A stretch of DNA of 64,000 nt from Phlebopus portentosus (taxonomy: Eukaryota; Basidiomycota; Agaricomycetes; Boletales; Boletinellaceae), in NCBI GenBank assembly GCA_037892935.1, contig JAYXKI010000007.1:682001-746000 (forward strand), read 5' to 3'. Position numbers and translations under genes: made by a program. Of the stretch, positions 1 through 10,948 are shown in pieces (positions within the stretch are counted from its first letter, which is position 1; the number at the start of each line of letters is the position of its first letter). Under the pieces are notes generated by a model, which was given only the letters and a program-made list of their open reading frames with translations, searched no databases and was not told the origin of the DNA.

Positions 1-270
1 GTCTTCCTTTACTTACCCCACATCCTCCCCGCGTGTACATGTGTGGGTGTGGATTGTGACCTATGATCATGGGACGTCTATTGATACATGGTATCCTTAC
101 TGGTACTGGTTATACTGTAGGGTAGGAACAGATGATCGAATCGAATCATGATGACGGATCAGGAATGCGACTTCACCGCCATGCCGTCAACGCACCGTAC
201 TGGCGGTGCAGTACTATATACGTATGTATGTGCGTTGATTTTGCATTCGTGATGAACTATCAAACAACGT

Positions 271-316
271 CTTGTCCTTGTCCTTGCCCTTGTCCTTGTC
301 CCTTGTCCTTGTCTCG
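271..316. repeat. TTGTCC hexanucleotide microsatellite
   Basis: About seven imperfect copies of TTGTCC/CTTGTC lie head to tail. They make an open frame encode alternating Cys-Pro, which is an artefact of the repeat and not a protein. Confidence 0.8.
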
Positions 317-757
317 TCTTGTCGGTTTTCCTTTATCTTACTCAGCGCATTGGTAATTCACTGTAATTTAATTCAAGTCTCTGAGCTCTTGGTCTTGAGA
401 AACTCGTGACATCATGTGAAGAGCCCAAGACTAGTACTAAGCCCCAACCAAGAGAACAGGTCGGCGGTATTCATTTGATGAGAGCTACTCATCGGTCTCG
501 ACGTGGCCGACACCCGCTTGTCTCGGTTCGGAATAGCACAGTCGGACGCATGTACTATGTACGCCTCTTCTTGCTTGCTCTTCTTGTGACTCTTTCCACT
601 CCGATAGACGATAGACATTCGGTCATTCAGAGACGGGATCGAACACCATGTAGTACTTGGAGCTGATTCCGACCGATGATGTGACGAAGTCGATTTCGAT
701 TTCGACGACGACGAGAAATCCCGCGATCCAACTTGAGGCCTCCACGATACTCGGTTG

Positions 758-765
758 TATAAATA
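758..765 (+). promoter_or_regulatory. Orphan TATA box
   Basis: A consensus TATAAATA is followed about 25-45 bp downstream by CT-rich sequence like a fungal initiator region. No protein gene begins within the next 1.9 kb, so it could drive a non-coding transcript or be chance. Confidence 0.25.
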
Positions 766-2553
766 ATCAGCTGGGAGTTCTTCTCATCTCATCCTTTATC
801 CCGCTTTTTTCCGTGTGGTCGGCTTAGAGTGCACGCGGGAAGAGCTTGAGGCGTCAACAGTGAGAAGAAGAGGAGCTGATGCAGACTGACTCGGACTCGA
901 TCGTAGGCTTATCGTCAAGCCTCTCGGCCGGGCGGATCGCGGTGGAAATACAATGTAGTTTGCCTCGGCGCATCCAACTCACTACTGTATCAGTATTGTT
1001 CCTCACTGATCCCGGTATTGGATAGACTCGGAGTTGCCGGTATCTCCTTTTCTTTGCTCAGGTCTCAGGTTCTTTCCTCTATGAAGTTCATTTTGTCTCA
1101 GTAATGGAGTCAAGAGCGAGCTCGAGAAACTGACGGCGAGATACGTACCTTACCGGGTCAAAAAAGAAAAAAAATCGGCTGTGTCTTTTGAAAAGCAACT
1201 TTGCTCTACCAACTTATCACGAGCTTCTTGAAACAGATGCGTGGCATATACTATGATATGTATGTAGTGTAAGAAAGAGCTACTACGCTACTTCCCTATC
1301 ATAAAAATGAACTGCGGTATTTACAGGTATGAAAAAAAAGAAAAATTGCTGGAGGTATGGACTCATGAATGCTCAGCCCTAGATCTGCTCCCCCGAATAA
1401 TAAAGAGATAGGGAGATATGATTCTTCAGCGTAGGTCGAGACCGAAATAATAGAAAGTCGCGGATCGCAACAAACAAAAATAGAACCGCACAATAAGTAA
1501 GCGTGATCGGCGCTCGATCGATCGAATGTCGATCACTTCAATTGATTCGGAAACGGCGCGACCTTTTGTCGCCAACCGCTCCGCTTGCCCCGCCATTCCC
1601 ACCTCGACAAATCAAATCGTGTTGCCGCTACCAAAATGAGTCCAAATTCGGGCCATTTCGTTCGTTGTCTTTGAGTCTCTGATTGGTCGACGAATACTCA
1701 CGACGGCACCGTGACGGTTCGCTAGCTCGAGCAAAGGCGGGCCGCCAAGCAAGGATCGTTTTCTAAAAAAGAAAAACCGACTACTTTCCGCAGTCGTCGT
1801 AGTAATGCGGATTAGAAGATCGCAGCGTCGACTGCAAGCATTAATTTGACTTGATTAAAACCAACCTCCAATGTCGTGTGAGAGGTAGGTGAGGGGCGGC
1901 GTATCTGCACGGGTTTATAACCGCGCTATGCGGTTTATATTGCCTTATGAGCTTTCATAATCAGTAATAAGTAATAAGCAGTTATAATTGCTTATAAACT
2001 GACGTAATACGACATAAAACCGTTGCAGAATTTGGCGATGCGCCACTCACTCACTCAAGTCGTATCGATCACTTATATTTATGCTTACTGTATGTATGTC
2101 GCGCAGCTCACGGGCCATTTTTCGGCCGTGCAAGTGCGCTTACGCGATGGGATTTCGTCACTGTACAGTACACCTGCTTTCATAGCTTAATAACCATTCC
2201 CCTTCCCGGTTTACAAGGGTTTACGAGGCATCTAGATGCCTTGGCACGCGATTTACTCGACTGCGCACTATTGGAAGATGTTGCTAAAACGTCGGTGAAT
2301 GAGAGCAAATGCAGTGCTCATGTGCTACCGAGAGCCTCGATCAAGGTTGAATTGTAGCTGCTTAACGCATATGGCGCTTGTTTGCTTTGAGATTTGGAAT
2401 GCAGGTTACCACGCGCAGCAAGCGATCATCCTATCTTCTGCACGTACTGCTGGATATGACTGGATAGGAATCCAGGGCAACTGGAAGATCTAGTGCCACT
2501 TTTACGCCGAGCGATTGTAAGACAGTTTACTTATGTTGCCTACGTTGTCCTCA

Positions 2554-2564
2554 TATATAATAAG
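2554..2564 (+). promoter_or_regulatory. Probable TATA element of the RTA1-like gene
   Basis: TATATAATAAG lies about 125 bp upstream of the proposed ATG at 2688. CT-rich sequence containing likely transcription starts separates the two. Confidence 0.4.
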
Positions 2565-2687
2565 GACGAGGCTTGTGCATCGATGAACGCTCGTTGCAAT
2601 CCACACTTCTGTACTTTCTTTACCTTCCCCCACTTTGATTCTTCCGTTCGGTAGCTTGCCTCCTCTCGACGGAGAACCAGAGCCACA

Positions 2688-3830
2688 ATGTCAGGTGAGT
2701 ACATTCTTCAATATCCTATCTCGTTCGTTCGCGGTCACTGACTTCTGCAGACTTGACTGAACATAATTGAGCATTGGAGACATTCCGTACGTAGAGTGCT
2801 CCCCCAATACTCCCTCTTGTCTTATAATTTTCTGCAGACTATGAATGCAACAAAAACTGGCCAATGGTTATTGGCGGGGCCCTTGGTATCATCCTCAATG
2901 TCATCGGCTTCCGGATGTGGCGAAGTAAGTGCTACTGGTCATGGCTCGCCCCCACAGCTGCTGGTTGTAAGTCTCATCTCATGTTCTTCCAGCTTGCAAA
3001 AACAATCTCACACCATATTGACAGTGTTGCAACTGGCTATTCTGCCCGATCATTCGCACAGAAGAAATAACATATCCTCGCTCTGCATATCACTAATAAT
3101 GTTCTTATTCGTCGCGTCCGCCGTGGGTCTCTACTGTATCTTCAACTACCAAGTCGGGGGAAGCTTATGGCGGCATTCGCCACGGGGAGAGGGAAATACA
3201 GCTTGGTCAGGCACGACTTGGCCATACGCGCGCTGAAATTGGCTGATATCGTCTCCTTCACTGCATGGGTAAGCTATGCCTGAGATTACTCGGCTCGACT
3301 CTGGTGAAACTGATCGCTGCTAAAGGGCGGCGGTGCGGTTCTTCGGGCCACAATCGATCACCAGGACACGGGTCGAATTATCTTCTTGGGCGGTGTTATT
3401 TCTTCGAACATCACTTACGGCCTCTTCGTGTTCCTCGTCGTGTACTCGCACCGGGCGTTTTATCTCGACTCAAAATATGACAAAGAGACGTTCCTGTACT
3501 TGATATACGTCGCCCTTTATCTTTCATCTGTCTGTGTTATGGGACGCAATTTTCTTGTGAATTTTCTCGCGCAGAGTATCGGCTGGCCGTGACCACGTCG
3601 TCAGTTCCGAACGGGATACCGATTCATGAAGCTCATACAAGGCAATGACGGAAAGTTAAGTGACTGAAGAGAGTACGTATTTGTCAAGCTTACGGCGCAC
3701 CTCGCTTGACTTCCACATTGCCACTCATGCCTTGTCCTTTACCTTTTTTTCAGAATGGCTGTACATGTTCGACGCTATCCCGATGTGTATCGCCAGCCTT
3801 GTGTATGCGGTCCTTTCCCGGGAACTTTAA
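2688..3830 (+). CDS. RTA1-like multi-pass membrane protein
   Basis: This is a multi-exon gene for an RTA1-family protein, fungal seven-helix membrane proteins tied to lipid translocation and stress or azole tolerance. ATG 2688 opens a 7-nt first exon ending in a GTGAGT donor. Recognisable blocks follow in order: a hydrophobic stretch (GGALGIILNVIGF) near 2865-2915, a segment near 3100-3160, the family's Gly-rich turn (AWGGGAVLRA, joined across an intron at about 3268-3325), then GGVISSNITYGLFVF, the RFMKLIQGNDG motif and a final helix ending at 3830. A 48-nt intron fits 3557-3604. The frame near 3055-3075 does not close cleanly: the helix after SARSF needs an unseen splice or a frameshift, and a TGA near 3665 needs splicing out. 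The gene may be degenerate. The family call is firmer than the exon map. Confidence 0.6.
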
Positions 3831-4379
3831 TTCAGAAGGCCCAAGATGCGGCTGACTACTCTGAGATTGGAATGGCTGCTCCCCGCTCGGAGTCTAGAGA
3901 TCGATTGTGCACATGAGGTGCCGTTGTTCTGCGTCAGGCGAGGGACTCCCGCGGCTTGTCGTAGTGACGCTTGGTAGAGCAGCCTTCTTGCAGCGTAAGC
4001 AGGCGGGCCAGTTTTTCATATTTTACCTACAGTATTGCCACATTACTATCAGCCCCTCCATCCCGCGTTCTTTCGATAATGTCAATGATCATGACTCATC
4101 TCATATTCTCCTGTCCTGGATTATCAATTATTTATTTTGGGTATCTCTCGCTCCTTTCCATCGTTTGGTCCACATGTCGACATGTCATTTCTGCATGTCC
4201 CATCGTATTCTAGGGTATAGATGAGGATTAGTCGTTTTAATTCCCTTCGTGTACTATACCGAATGGCGTTTACGAGAGGCAGACTGCTGTTTAACTTTGT
4301 TTTTATGAAGATCTGCAGTACGTAATAGGAAGGGTCGATCTTTTCCGAATCGACGTTTTCGACTCCTTGCCGTCAAACC
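3831..4379. other. Intergenic region between the RTA1-like gene and uS5m
   Basis: The 549 bp between the RTA1-like stop and the uS5m start hold no supported coding sequence. Two overlapping open frames at 3907-4224 are low-complexity hydrophobic frames with no family signature. The final 150 bp should contain the uS5m promoter. Confidence 0.5.
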
Positions 4380-5345
4380 ATGAGCAAAAGCGCGTCGTTA
4401 TTAGCGCTGGGTCGCAGCGCACGATTTGCGCTGGTGCCGCCGCAGCGCGCTCCTCTGTCTCTTCTGCCTCGACATCTTTCGTCCTCTGCATCCCATGCGT
4501 CAGAGGGATCTGGTCCCTCTGAAGACGTCGACTCACAGCAAAGCACTCCTGCAGACGACGACGGGTCTCGCTCGCTTTTTCCCGATTTGATGCAGCCCGA
4601 CGTGCTTTATGACTCCGCTCACACAACGACATATCGAGAACGCCGCACAGGGAGGACGTCAAGAGTGCACGTCCGGAATGACCCTTCATTTGTAGTGGTG
4701 GACAAGGAGCTCAACGATAGTATCAGAGAAACCGGGGACTCGGAAGTATTTGAGGAGAAGGATTCACACTTTTTGATCGAAGACAAGGAAGATGTCGTGG
4801 TGCATAAATATCCACTCATAAAACGTCGAGTAACGCAGATGACTGGGAAGGGGAAGATTCACCGGTTGCACGTGCTTATGGTCGTTGGGAACGGCGAGGG
4901 GCTTCTTGGATATGGAGAGGGAAAGCACGATGCAATGAATGAGGCGAGCAATCAGGCCTACCAGCAGGCAGTACGCAACATGGACTACGTCGAGCGCTTC
5001 GAAAAACGCACAATCTGGACAGACATGTCGATTAAGTTCGGCTCGACTCGCATTCTGATGCGACCGCGACCTGTTGGATTCGGCCTGCACTGCAACCCGA
5101 ATATTCACCAAGTCCTCAAAGCGGCAGGTATTAAGGACGTCAGTGCGAAGGTCTGGGGGAGTCGAAACCCGATTAACGTGATCAAGGCGACATGCATGCT
5201 CATTCAGTCTGGAAATGCCCCGCTTTCTATGGGTAATGGAATTGGCGGAAAAGGAAGGAGACTCGATGCAGGTGTTGGGATGAGGAGCAAAGAGTCTATT
5301 GAGCGAGATCGTGGTCGAAAACTGTTGGACGGGCGAACCTGGTAG
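4380..5345 (+). CDS. MRPS5: Mitochondrial small-subunit ribosomal protein uS5m
   Basis: A single exon encodes 321 residues of mitochondrial uS5, a component of the small mitoribosomal subunit. Residues 1-45 are Ser/Arg/Leu-rich with almost no acidic residues, as expected of a mitochondrial presequence. The double-stranded RNA-binding S5 N-domain begins near residue 145 (KRRVTQMTGKGK), with the diagnostic VVGNGEGLLGYGEGK at about 168-182. The S5 C-domain follows at about 225-300 (RPRPVGFGLHCNP, then the AAGIKDVSAKVWGSRNP block). ATG 4380 was chosen because the presequence follows at once. A long antisense frame over the 3' half is a shadow. Length and domain order fit fungal MRPS5. Confidence 0.93.
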   Translation: MSKSASLLALGRSARFALVPPQRAPLSLLPRHLSSSASHASEGSGPSEDVDSQQSTPADDDGSRSLFPDLMQPDVLYDSAHTTTYRERRTGRTSRVHVRNDPSFVVVDKELNDSIRETGDSEVFEEKDSHFLIEDKEDVVVHKYPLIKRRVTQMTGKGKIHRLHVLMVVGNGEGLLGYGEGKHDAMNEASNQAYQQAVRNMDYVERFEKRTIWTDMSIKFGSTRILMRPRPVGFGLHCNPNIHQVLKAAGIKDVSAKVWGSRNPINVIKATCMLIQSGNAPLSMGNGIGGKGRRLDAGVGMRSKESIERDRGRKLLDGRTW

Positions 5346-5406
5346 TCTTAGCATTAAATTCATGTCAAGTTGTCAATATTTTCGAATTTTGTTTCAAGCA
5401 CCCAGA

Positions 5407-6140
5407 CAAATAGTGGGGACCGGCAAAGTCCAACATCGCCGCGCGACGCTTTTTTCAGGCGGAGATTGAATAATTACTACTTTTAGCAGCCCTTATGGAC
5501 TCTGAGTTACCGGCTTCTTTCATTATGCCAATTCGAAATTATTTCTCCCAGATAAGACCTAGGCTTATTCCCAAGATGTTAGGCTACAGAATTCATTTTT
5601 AATTTCAAAAAAATACTGTGTATTGAGGGAGGCATGATTTTTTCAAACATTTTCAATGCATTTGTTACCCTCTATACTCGCGACAGAGCCTGATTCAGAT
5701 CACGTGTTTGGGGCTTTCCACTGTGTGATGCATACATCTTCCTGCCCAACTTCTTTAATGTAAAACCACTTTGCTACACAACTCATAATTTTAAGCTTTC
5801 ATATGATAGATGGCATAATAATCTTCAAAATAGTCAAAAAATTTTGACTTGAGATTGCATATCACCTAAGATATACCAAAATTCTCGAGTAATTCACCTC
5901 CTGCTTGACCAATTTTTGACGAAAATTTAATTTTTTTTGACCAAAATTAAGATTTGCTTTCTATTTACAACATAGGGTACTTTATTTTGCTGAAGGTGCT
6001 CTGCAGAGTGAGCCTTTATGCATTAAATAGGACCTCCAAAAACCGGTAACTAAGCGAGCTCGCGTCGATCACCGGCGCTACTCGGCAGGGCCGTGGGAGT
6101 TCTTCACTGAACCATTGGGATTGCCGGTCCCCACAAATAG
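5407..6140. mobile_element. Non-autonomous TIR transposon (720 bp) with 7-bp target duplication
   Basis: The element runs from 5414 to 6133. Its ends are exact 13-bp inverted repeats, TGGGGACCGGCAA at 5414-5426 and its complement at 6121-6133. It is flanked by perfect direct repeats CAAATAG at 5407-5413 and 6134-6140, the footprint of DNA-transposon insertion. The interior is AT-rich and encodes nothing, so it must be mobilised in trans. A 7-bp duplication with GC-rich short TIRs does not point clearly to one superfamily; hAT and KDZ elements usually give 8 bp. The intact duplication and unmutated TIRs suggest a fairly recent insertion into the uS5m/KEN-box gene spacer. Confidence 0.85.
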
Positions 6141-6472
6141 ATCTAGAAATTACACGGTGTGACATGCAGGGAGTCACATCACATGTTCTCGTTCACGACC
6201 GACGCGAAGACGTTCTGTTACCTTTTTAAGGCCTATTATCTAAACAAACATTATTTATTGGATGCGCGTGGCTACAGCACTCCTGTTCTCTCTACCTCTA
6301 CCATCTACGACGAACGTTCAACGTTTCTTTTTGTACTATTTTGCGCGGTAGCCTTTGTGAACACCCTTTCTTGTGACCGCGCCCTCTCTCGTACACCTCT
6401 TCAGCGCTGTACCATTCCTAACATATTCTACATCTACTGTGTAGTCCATCGACACTATATCCATACTACATC

Positions 6473-7632
6473 ATGTCTGCACGTACGTTTACGGTCTTCC
6501 AGGATGCATCTCCCGTGAAGAAACGACACTCCTCGCGCCCATTGGGGCGGTCCGTCTCGGCTGCTGCGGTGCTCACCAGTTCTGCTCGGCGCTCCGAGAA
6601 TACGAACACTGTATCCCTCCCTGAGAAGGAGAATCTCCACCCGGTGACCGGCCTCAGCCTCGGAGCTGCGTCGTCATCGGGAAAGAAACGCAAGGCGTCG
6701 GAGAGCAGCACGGTGCTAGCACCGAAGGTTCTTGGTGTCCCGTCCGGCTCGGCTAAAGCGAAGCCGAAGCGCACGGACTTGAAGCGCAAGGCTTCGACCC
6801 AGGCAGGTTCTGGGAAAGCCAAACTCAAGAAAGAAAGCTCGAAGAAAGATGGAAATGAAAGGAAAGCATTGTCTGCCGTCCAGACGACATCCTCCTCTTC
6901 AGAATCAACTTCAACACGGAAGCCGGTTTCTCGGGCCGGATCGCGAAGCGCCTCAGCGCCTATCCTCGCAACCATCGAGGAAGAGCCTGCAACGCAGAAA
7001 GTAGAGGAGGATGCGTCTGAAGCGAAAGTCGAAGAAGTTACGCAGGCGCAGATCGACTCGCGATGCTACGAATTGACCGTCTCCCCCCTTGCCGACGTAT
7101 CCGACGCTTACATCCAGTCTTCCGAGACCGAAACGAAGGAGGAAATCAAAGATGAAAAGCTTTCGTTTGACAAGGCGATCAAAGAAGTGAGCACACTTCA
7201 ACTTAGGTGGTCGGGCTATGCTGACCTAGTGTTGAACAGGAACTCGACTTTTCAGCGCATATCCGTGAATTCTTCCTTTTCGACGACTCCGCCTTTGATT
7301 CTGAATCTTCCATCGGATCCGTGCCGAGTCTCCCAACTCCACCTTTCAGCGTTGCAGATGAACTGGATATCTTCAAGACCTTCGATTTTGATGACTTGGT
7401 TACCAAGGATGATGCGCCAAAATCTGCCCCAGTAACGCCGAAGAAGCCTCGGCGCCTCATCCGCAGCCTGTCGCTTCCCACTACTCCGACAAAGGGCACG
7501 AGCAAGGAAATGGACGATGTCAGCCCGTCAATTATCCCTCTGACCTTTCCCTCTCCCAAGAGCAAAGATCTCAATGCTACATTCACGTTCACGACTCCAA
7601 AAGACTCGAGTTCTCCTACGTGCACATTGTGA
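6473..7632 (+). CDS. KEN-box protein of unknown function
   Basis: Two exons (6473-7186 and 7240-7632, 53-nt intron, phase 0) encode 368 residues. I do not recognise a domain. The N-terminal two thirds is basic, Ser/Lys/Ala-rich and likely disordered. It contains a perfect KEN box (residues 52-54, in LPEKENLHP), the motif by which APC/C-Cdh1 picks substrates. Exon 2 turns acidic and aromatic (ELDIFKTFDFDDLV) before a Thr-Pro-rich end with possible CDK sites (PVTPKKPRR). Basic KEN-bearing N-terminus plus acidic C-terminus is the layout of securins, but other cell-cycle substrates share it. The gene stands alone between a TIR element and the APH-fold gene. Confidence 0.7.
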
Positions 7633-8814
7633 ATGAATTAGGCGAAGCACTTGGCGTTGCTTCCGTCGTTAACGACCCTACATGTTCCATCATAATCTTG
7701 CCCGTGCACGTTCATTTCGCGCAACAAATGCAGTTCCGCTTCTCGCTTGGGAAGCCGTTTGCAACGCAACCAAATATTCGAGATGTAGTGCTCGAGAGCA
7801 CTTCAACAAACACGTCACGCTTCGCCCACAAACAGGCACGTCGTCGATGCGCAACTTTATCTACTCAAACGAATACTCTGGTCGCCATCAATTCTTATCA
7901 TTTCCTATTATACTCTTTCTATCGATCACTTTTACGTTTCGTCGCATTGCTTTCTTGACATCACAATTGCATATTCTCTATCACTCTCTCACATGTGCGA
8001 AGCCTTTTACATTTTGCCATTTCTTTGTCTCGTCTTGTTGCATACATTTTCTCCTTCGCACATTGTACATTCTGTTCTACTACAAGGTCATTTCTTCGCT
8101 TCACACTTTTTGCAATGGATCAATTGGATCGCTTGCCTTTTTGCTTTGTGTCCTGAAATCCCGTTTCTTTCTCCGTTCAGCCTCCCTTGGAATCTGCATA
8201 TGGCCCGTCTTCGTTTCTCGTCATTTTCTATTTATCGCACTAGCACTTGTACTGTGTACCAATTTACATAAACAAGGACAGTCGGTGTGCTTCTTCCGAA
8301 ATTCTCTTTGGATCTAATGTTTGATGTCTGAAATCGGATGATCGTCGGTCCCATTGCATAGATACGAAATGACGTCAGTTGTTTGGTGGTTGACCAAATC
8401 ATGATGCGACGCGACGCGCTTTGATCACGTGCAGTGATGATCACAGATGCTCCCAATTGATTGGTATGGGCGTCTCTATTCGTCTTAGCATGGCACGCGA
8501 CCGAGACGTTGACCTTGAAGCTTGTTCTATTCGCTACTCTACTCGAAGCTGGCAACCTGGAAATCAAGATACTGCTAATTGGTAAATACTGATATATCAT
8601 TGTAGGTAATTACTTGTGTGTGGAGCTGCAACTGCCTTTTTGCGCCATTGCTATCATACTATCCGTGACTGCCTAGAACAGTGACAGTTAGGCTACCATT
8701 CTTCCTGTAGTGACGCAGATGCGCTTGGGTCTGCATCACCTGTAGTCTCCTCGACTTTCTTTCTTTGGCTACATTTCACCCACCCCCAAATTTCCCTCGT
8801 ACCGAATTGTCGCA
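7633..8814. other. Intergenic region, pyrimidine-rich
   Basis: About 1.2 kb between the KEN-box gene and the APH-fold gene. The 7.7-8.3 kb part is C/T-rich and gives long Phe/Leu/Cys-rich open frames that look like artefacts; it probably includes the 3' UTR. A CACGTG E-box lies near 8427. I see no other supported feature. Confidence 0.5.
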
Positions 8815-10597
8815 ATGTCGAAAGACGAAGAGAAGGAACAAGCCGAATTTCTGTTTCGCTACACCTCAGGGCGCTGGCTCAACCGCGAATCCAACAAAGT
8901 CGCGGAGCACTATACCAAGTTCAACGTCGATGCTCTCAAGGACGTTGCGGCATCCGCAGGCGGCGCGCAGTCCGTTACGAGTGTCACCAAGCTCGCTGAG
9001 GGAGGATTCAACAGAGTTCTGCTCATTGGGCTGGATAACGGCAAAGAAGTCGTGGCGCGGATTCCTATGGCAAGGTTGGATAATACAGAGCTTGTCGTTA
9101 CGGAGAGCGATGTAGCGACTATGGAGTACGTCCGCGCGCGGTTGGGTTTGCCTGTTCCGCGAGTACTTGCGTGGTGCGCAGATCGCAGGATGACTCCCGT
9201 AGGTGCAGAGTACATTATCATGGAGAAGGCAGAGGGAACGGAATTATTCAAAGTCTGGCCGAGGCTCGATTTGAAGCAGAAGAAAGCCGTTGTGGACCAA
9301 TGGATTGGGATTGAGAAAGCGCTGCTGAGGTCTAGTGCGAATGGTTATGGGAGCTTGTTTCATAGGAACGACGTCCTACCTAATCTTCATTCGTGGATTT
9401 GTGCACGGATGGAGTAAAGGAGAGCGATTTTGTAGTCGGTCTTCATGTCGGTTCCTCGTTCTGGGCCGAAGAAAGGAAGGAGCTTGACATTGACCGTGGA
9501 CCATGTAAGTGGTATTTATCTTTCTCAGATATACACATCATTGACGTACATGAAGGGCGGAACGCGTTGTCATACATGACTGCAGCTGCGAGACGGGAAA
9601 TTGTCTGGATCAGCAAATTCGCAAAAGTGGACAAGAAGCGTAGCAGCTTTTACCCTCCGGCGTACCAGCCAAATGCACACGTAGCACTGCTAGAACGTTA
9701 TCTCGAAGTGATCCCGCACCTCGCACCGTCGGACACGGACCTGACACGTCCGGGACTTGTGTACGACGACTCTAGCCAGGCAAATATATTCATCTCCGAG
9801 GAGAAATTGGCCGAAGGGAAGATAGAAATCTCAGCCGTCATCGATTGGTCATGTACAGCTGTCCGTCCACTCTTCATGGCCGCACGATGGCCGAAATTCG
9901 CAAAGCATCCTTCGCCTCATACGACTCCTCCTCGTTCCGGAGGCGAATCATATGGTGTTGGGGATGTGCCACCGCGGAACTTTGATGCGTCGCTATGTAA
10001 AGAGGAGTTATCCGATATACAAGCGGATCTGGAACTGAGGACGCTACATGATCATTATGGAAAGGCATGCGCACAGAGGAACTCGGAATATTATAGGGCG
10101 ATGTCGTTCAATAATCGAGAGTTGGTCGAGATGATGGCCGATTTCTCCGGTAGAACTTGGACGGACGATCTCTATGCTCCGGTATAAACTCGTTTCTCGC
10201 TTTCGTATTGTTCTCTGATCAGAGCCTTCATCAAACCCAGCTGCAAGCGTGCCTCGCTTACATCTCGCAACACTGGTCCCGACTGGTTCCTCAGACACCT
10301 CTTCCCACTTCCCTTCAATTTACCCACCAGGACTTCGTACGTATACAAGACGAGACACACGCTTGGCGAACGAGCGCACGCAATATGTCTTTCCTCCGAA
10401 ATGCACTGAAGATCCAAGATGAGGACTGTTGGGTACATCCAGACGACTTCGTCCGCGCTACTGTCTTGAATTCTGAATTGAAGAAAGGGTTTGTTGAGAT
10501 GGCGAGGTCGGAGAGGCAGAAGGAGAGTCTGGAGAAAGCCTGGCCTTTTGAGCCTGAAGATGGGGACGGGCCAGAGCCTGATACAGCAAGGAGATAA
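8815..10597 (+). CDS. AIM9-like aminoglycoside-phosphotransferase-fold protein
   Basis: A multi-exon gene for an APH/choline-kinase-fold protein resembling fungal AIM9 (altered inheritance of mitochondria). The N-lobe is clear: FNVDALKDVAASAGG, then the loop KLAEGGFNRVLLI and VVARIP with the candidate ATP-binding Lys/Arg. Further on are GLPVPRVLAW, IIMEKAEGTELF and, in the C-lobe, GLVYDDSSQANIFI and the DFG-equivalent IDW. Introns fit 9505-9555 and 10182-10222, the latter joining DDLYAP to SLHQTQLQ. Two oddities stand out. The frame changes near 9390 without a good intron, suggesting a one-base frameshift or an unseen splice. The catalytic-loop His expected before Asp is Tyr (YDD). It may be a pseudoenzyme or a damaged copy. 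Confidence 0.75.
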
Positions 10598-10948
10598 TTA
10601 CGCGGAGACGGCTGATTTCTTTCTCGTGGTAGTGTCGCTTGAAATTTCCTGATACCCAACGACCGTGTTGTAGAGATGAATTTATTGTCTAATATTTCAA
10701 ACCGGCAAGAAACATTGATCAATCTGCTCCATTGAGTGCGATGCGGAAAACAAAGTAATACACCTAGCAAAGCAAGGGTAAGAGACTATAACACAGCGAA
10801 ACTTGGAACAATGCAGTAGGAAGGAGAGAGATAATTGTGAAGAGAAGAAACGGAAGTGATGCGAGACCGGGAAATGTATGGCACAGTAACATGAAGGAGA
10901 TTAGAAATCACAAGACACGAGAACGACACCTTCGGCAGCGTAAGATGC
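10598..10948. other. Convergent 3' region between the APH-fold gene and YRA1
   Basis: The two flanking genes converge here, so this 351 bp is probably their terminators and 3' UTRs. I see no coding signal. Confidence 0.6.

Larger units (their letters stand above)
1..2687. other. Gene-poor region upstream of the RTA1-like gene
   Basis: I see no convincing coding region in this 2.7 kb. The open frames are short, lack plausible splice partners and match no family I recognise. It holds a short TTGTCC hexamer repeat, an isolated TATA box near 758, several A-rich runs (about 1161-1175 and 1330-1345) and AT-rich palindromic stretches around 1900-2010. The last 130 bp probably contain the core promoter of the RTA1-like gene. 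Confidence 0.5.

Noticed and set aside
4764..5363. 199-codon minus-strand frame
   Set aside because: It is antisense to the conserved S5 domain of uS5m; no independent evidence.
7620..8317. Long overlapping frames rich in Phe, Leu, Ser and Cys
   Set aside because: They come from a C/T-rich spacer that lacks stop codons by composition. No motif is seen, and the region lies directly 3' of a complete gene.
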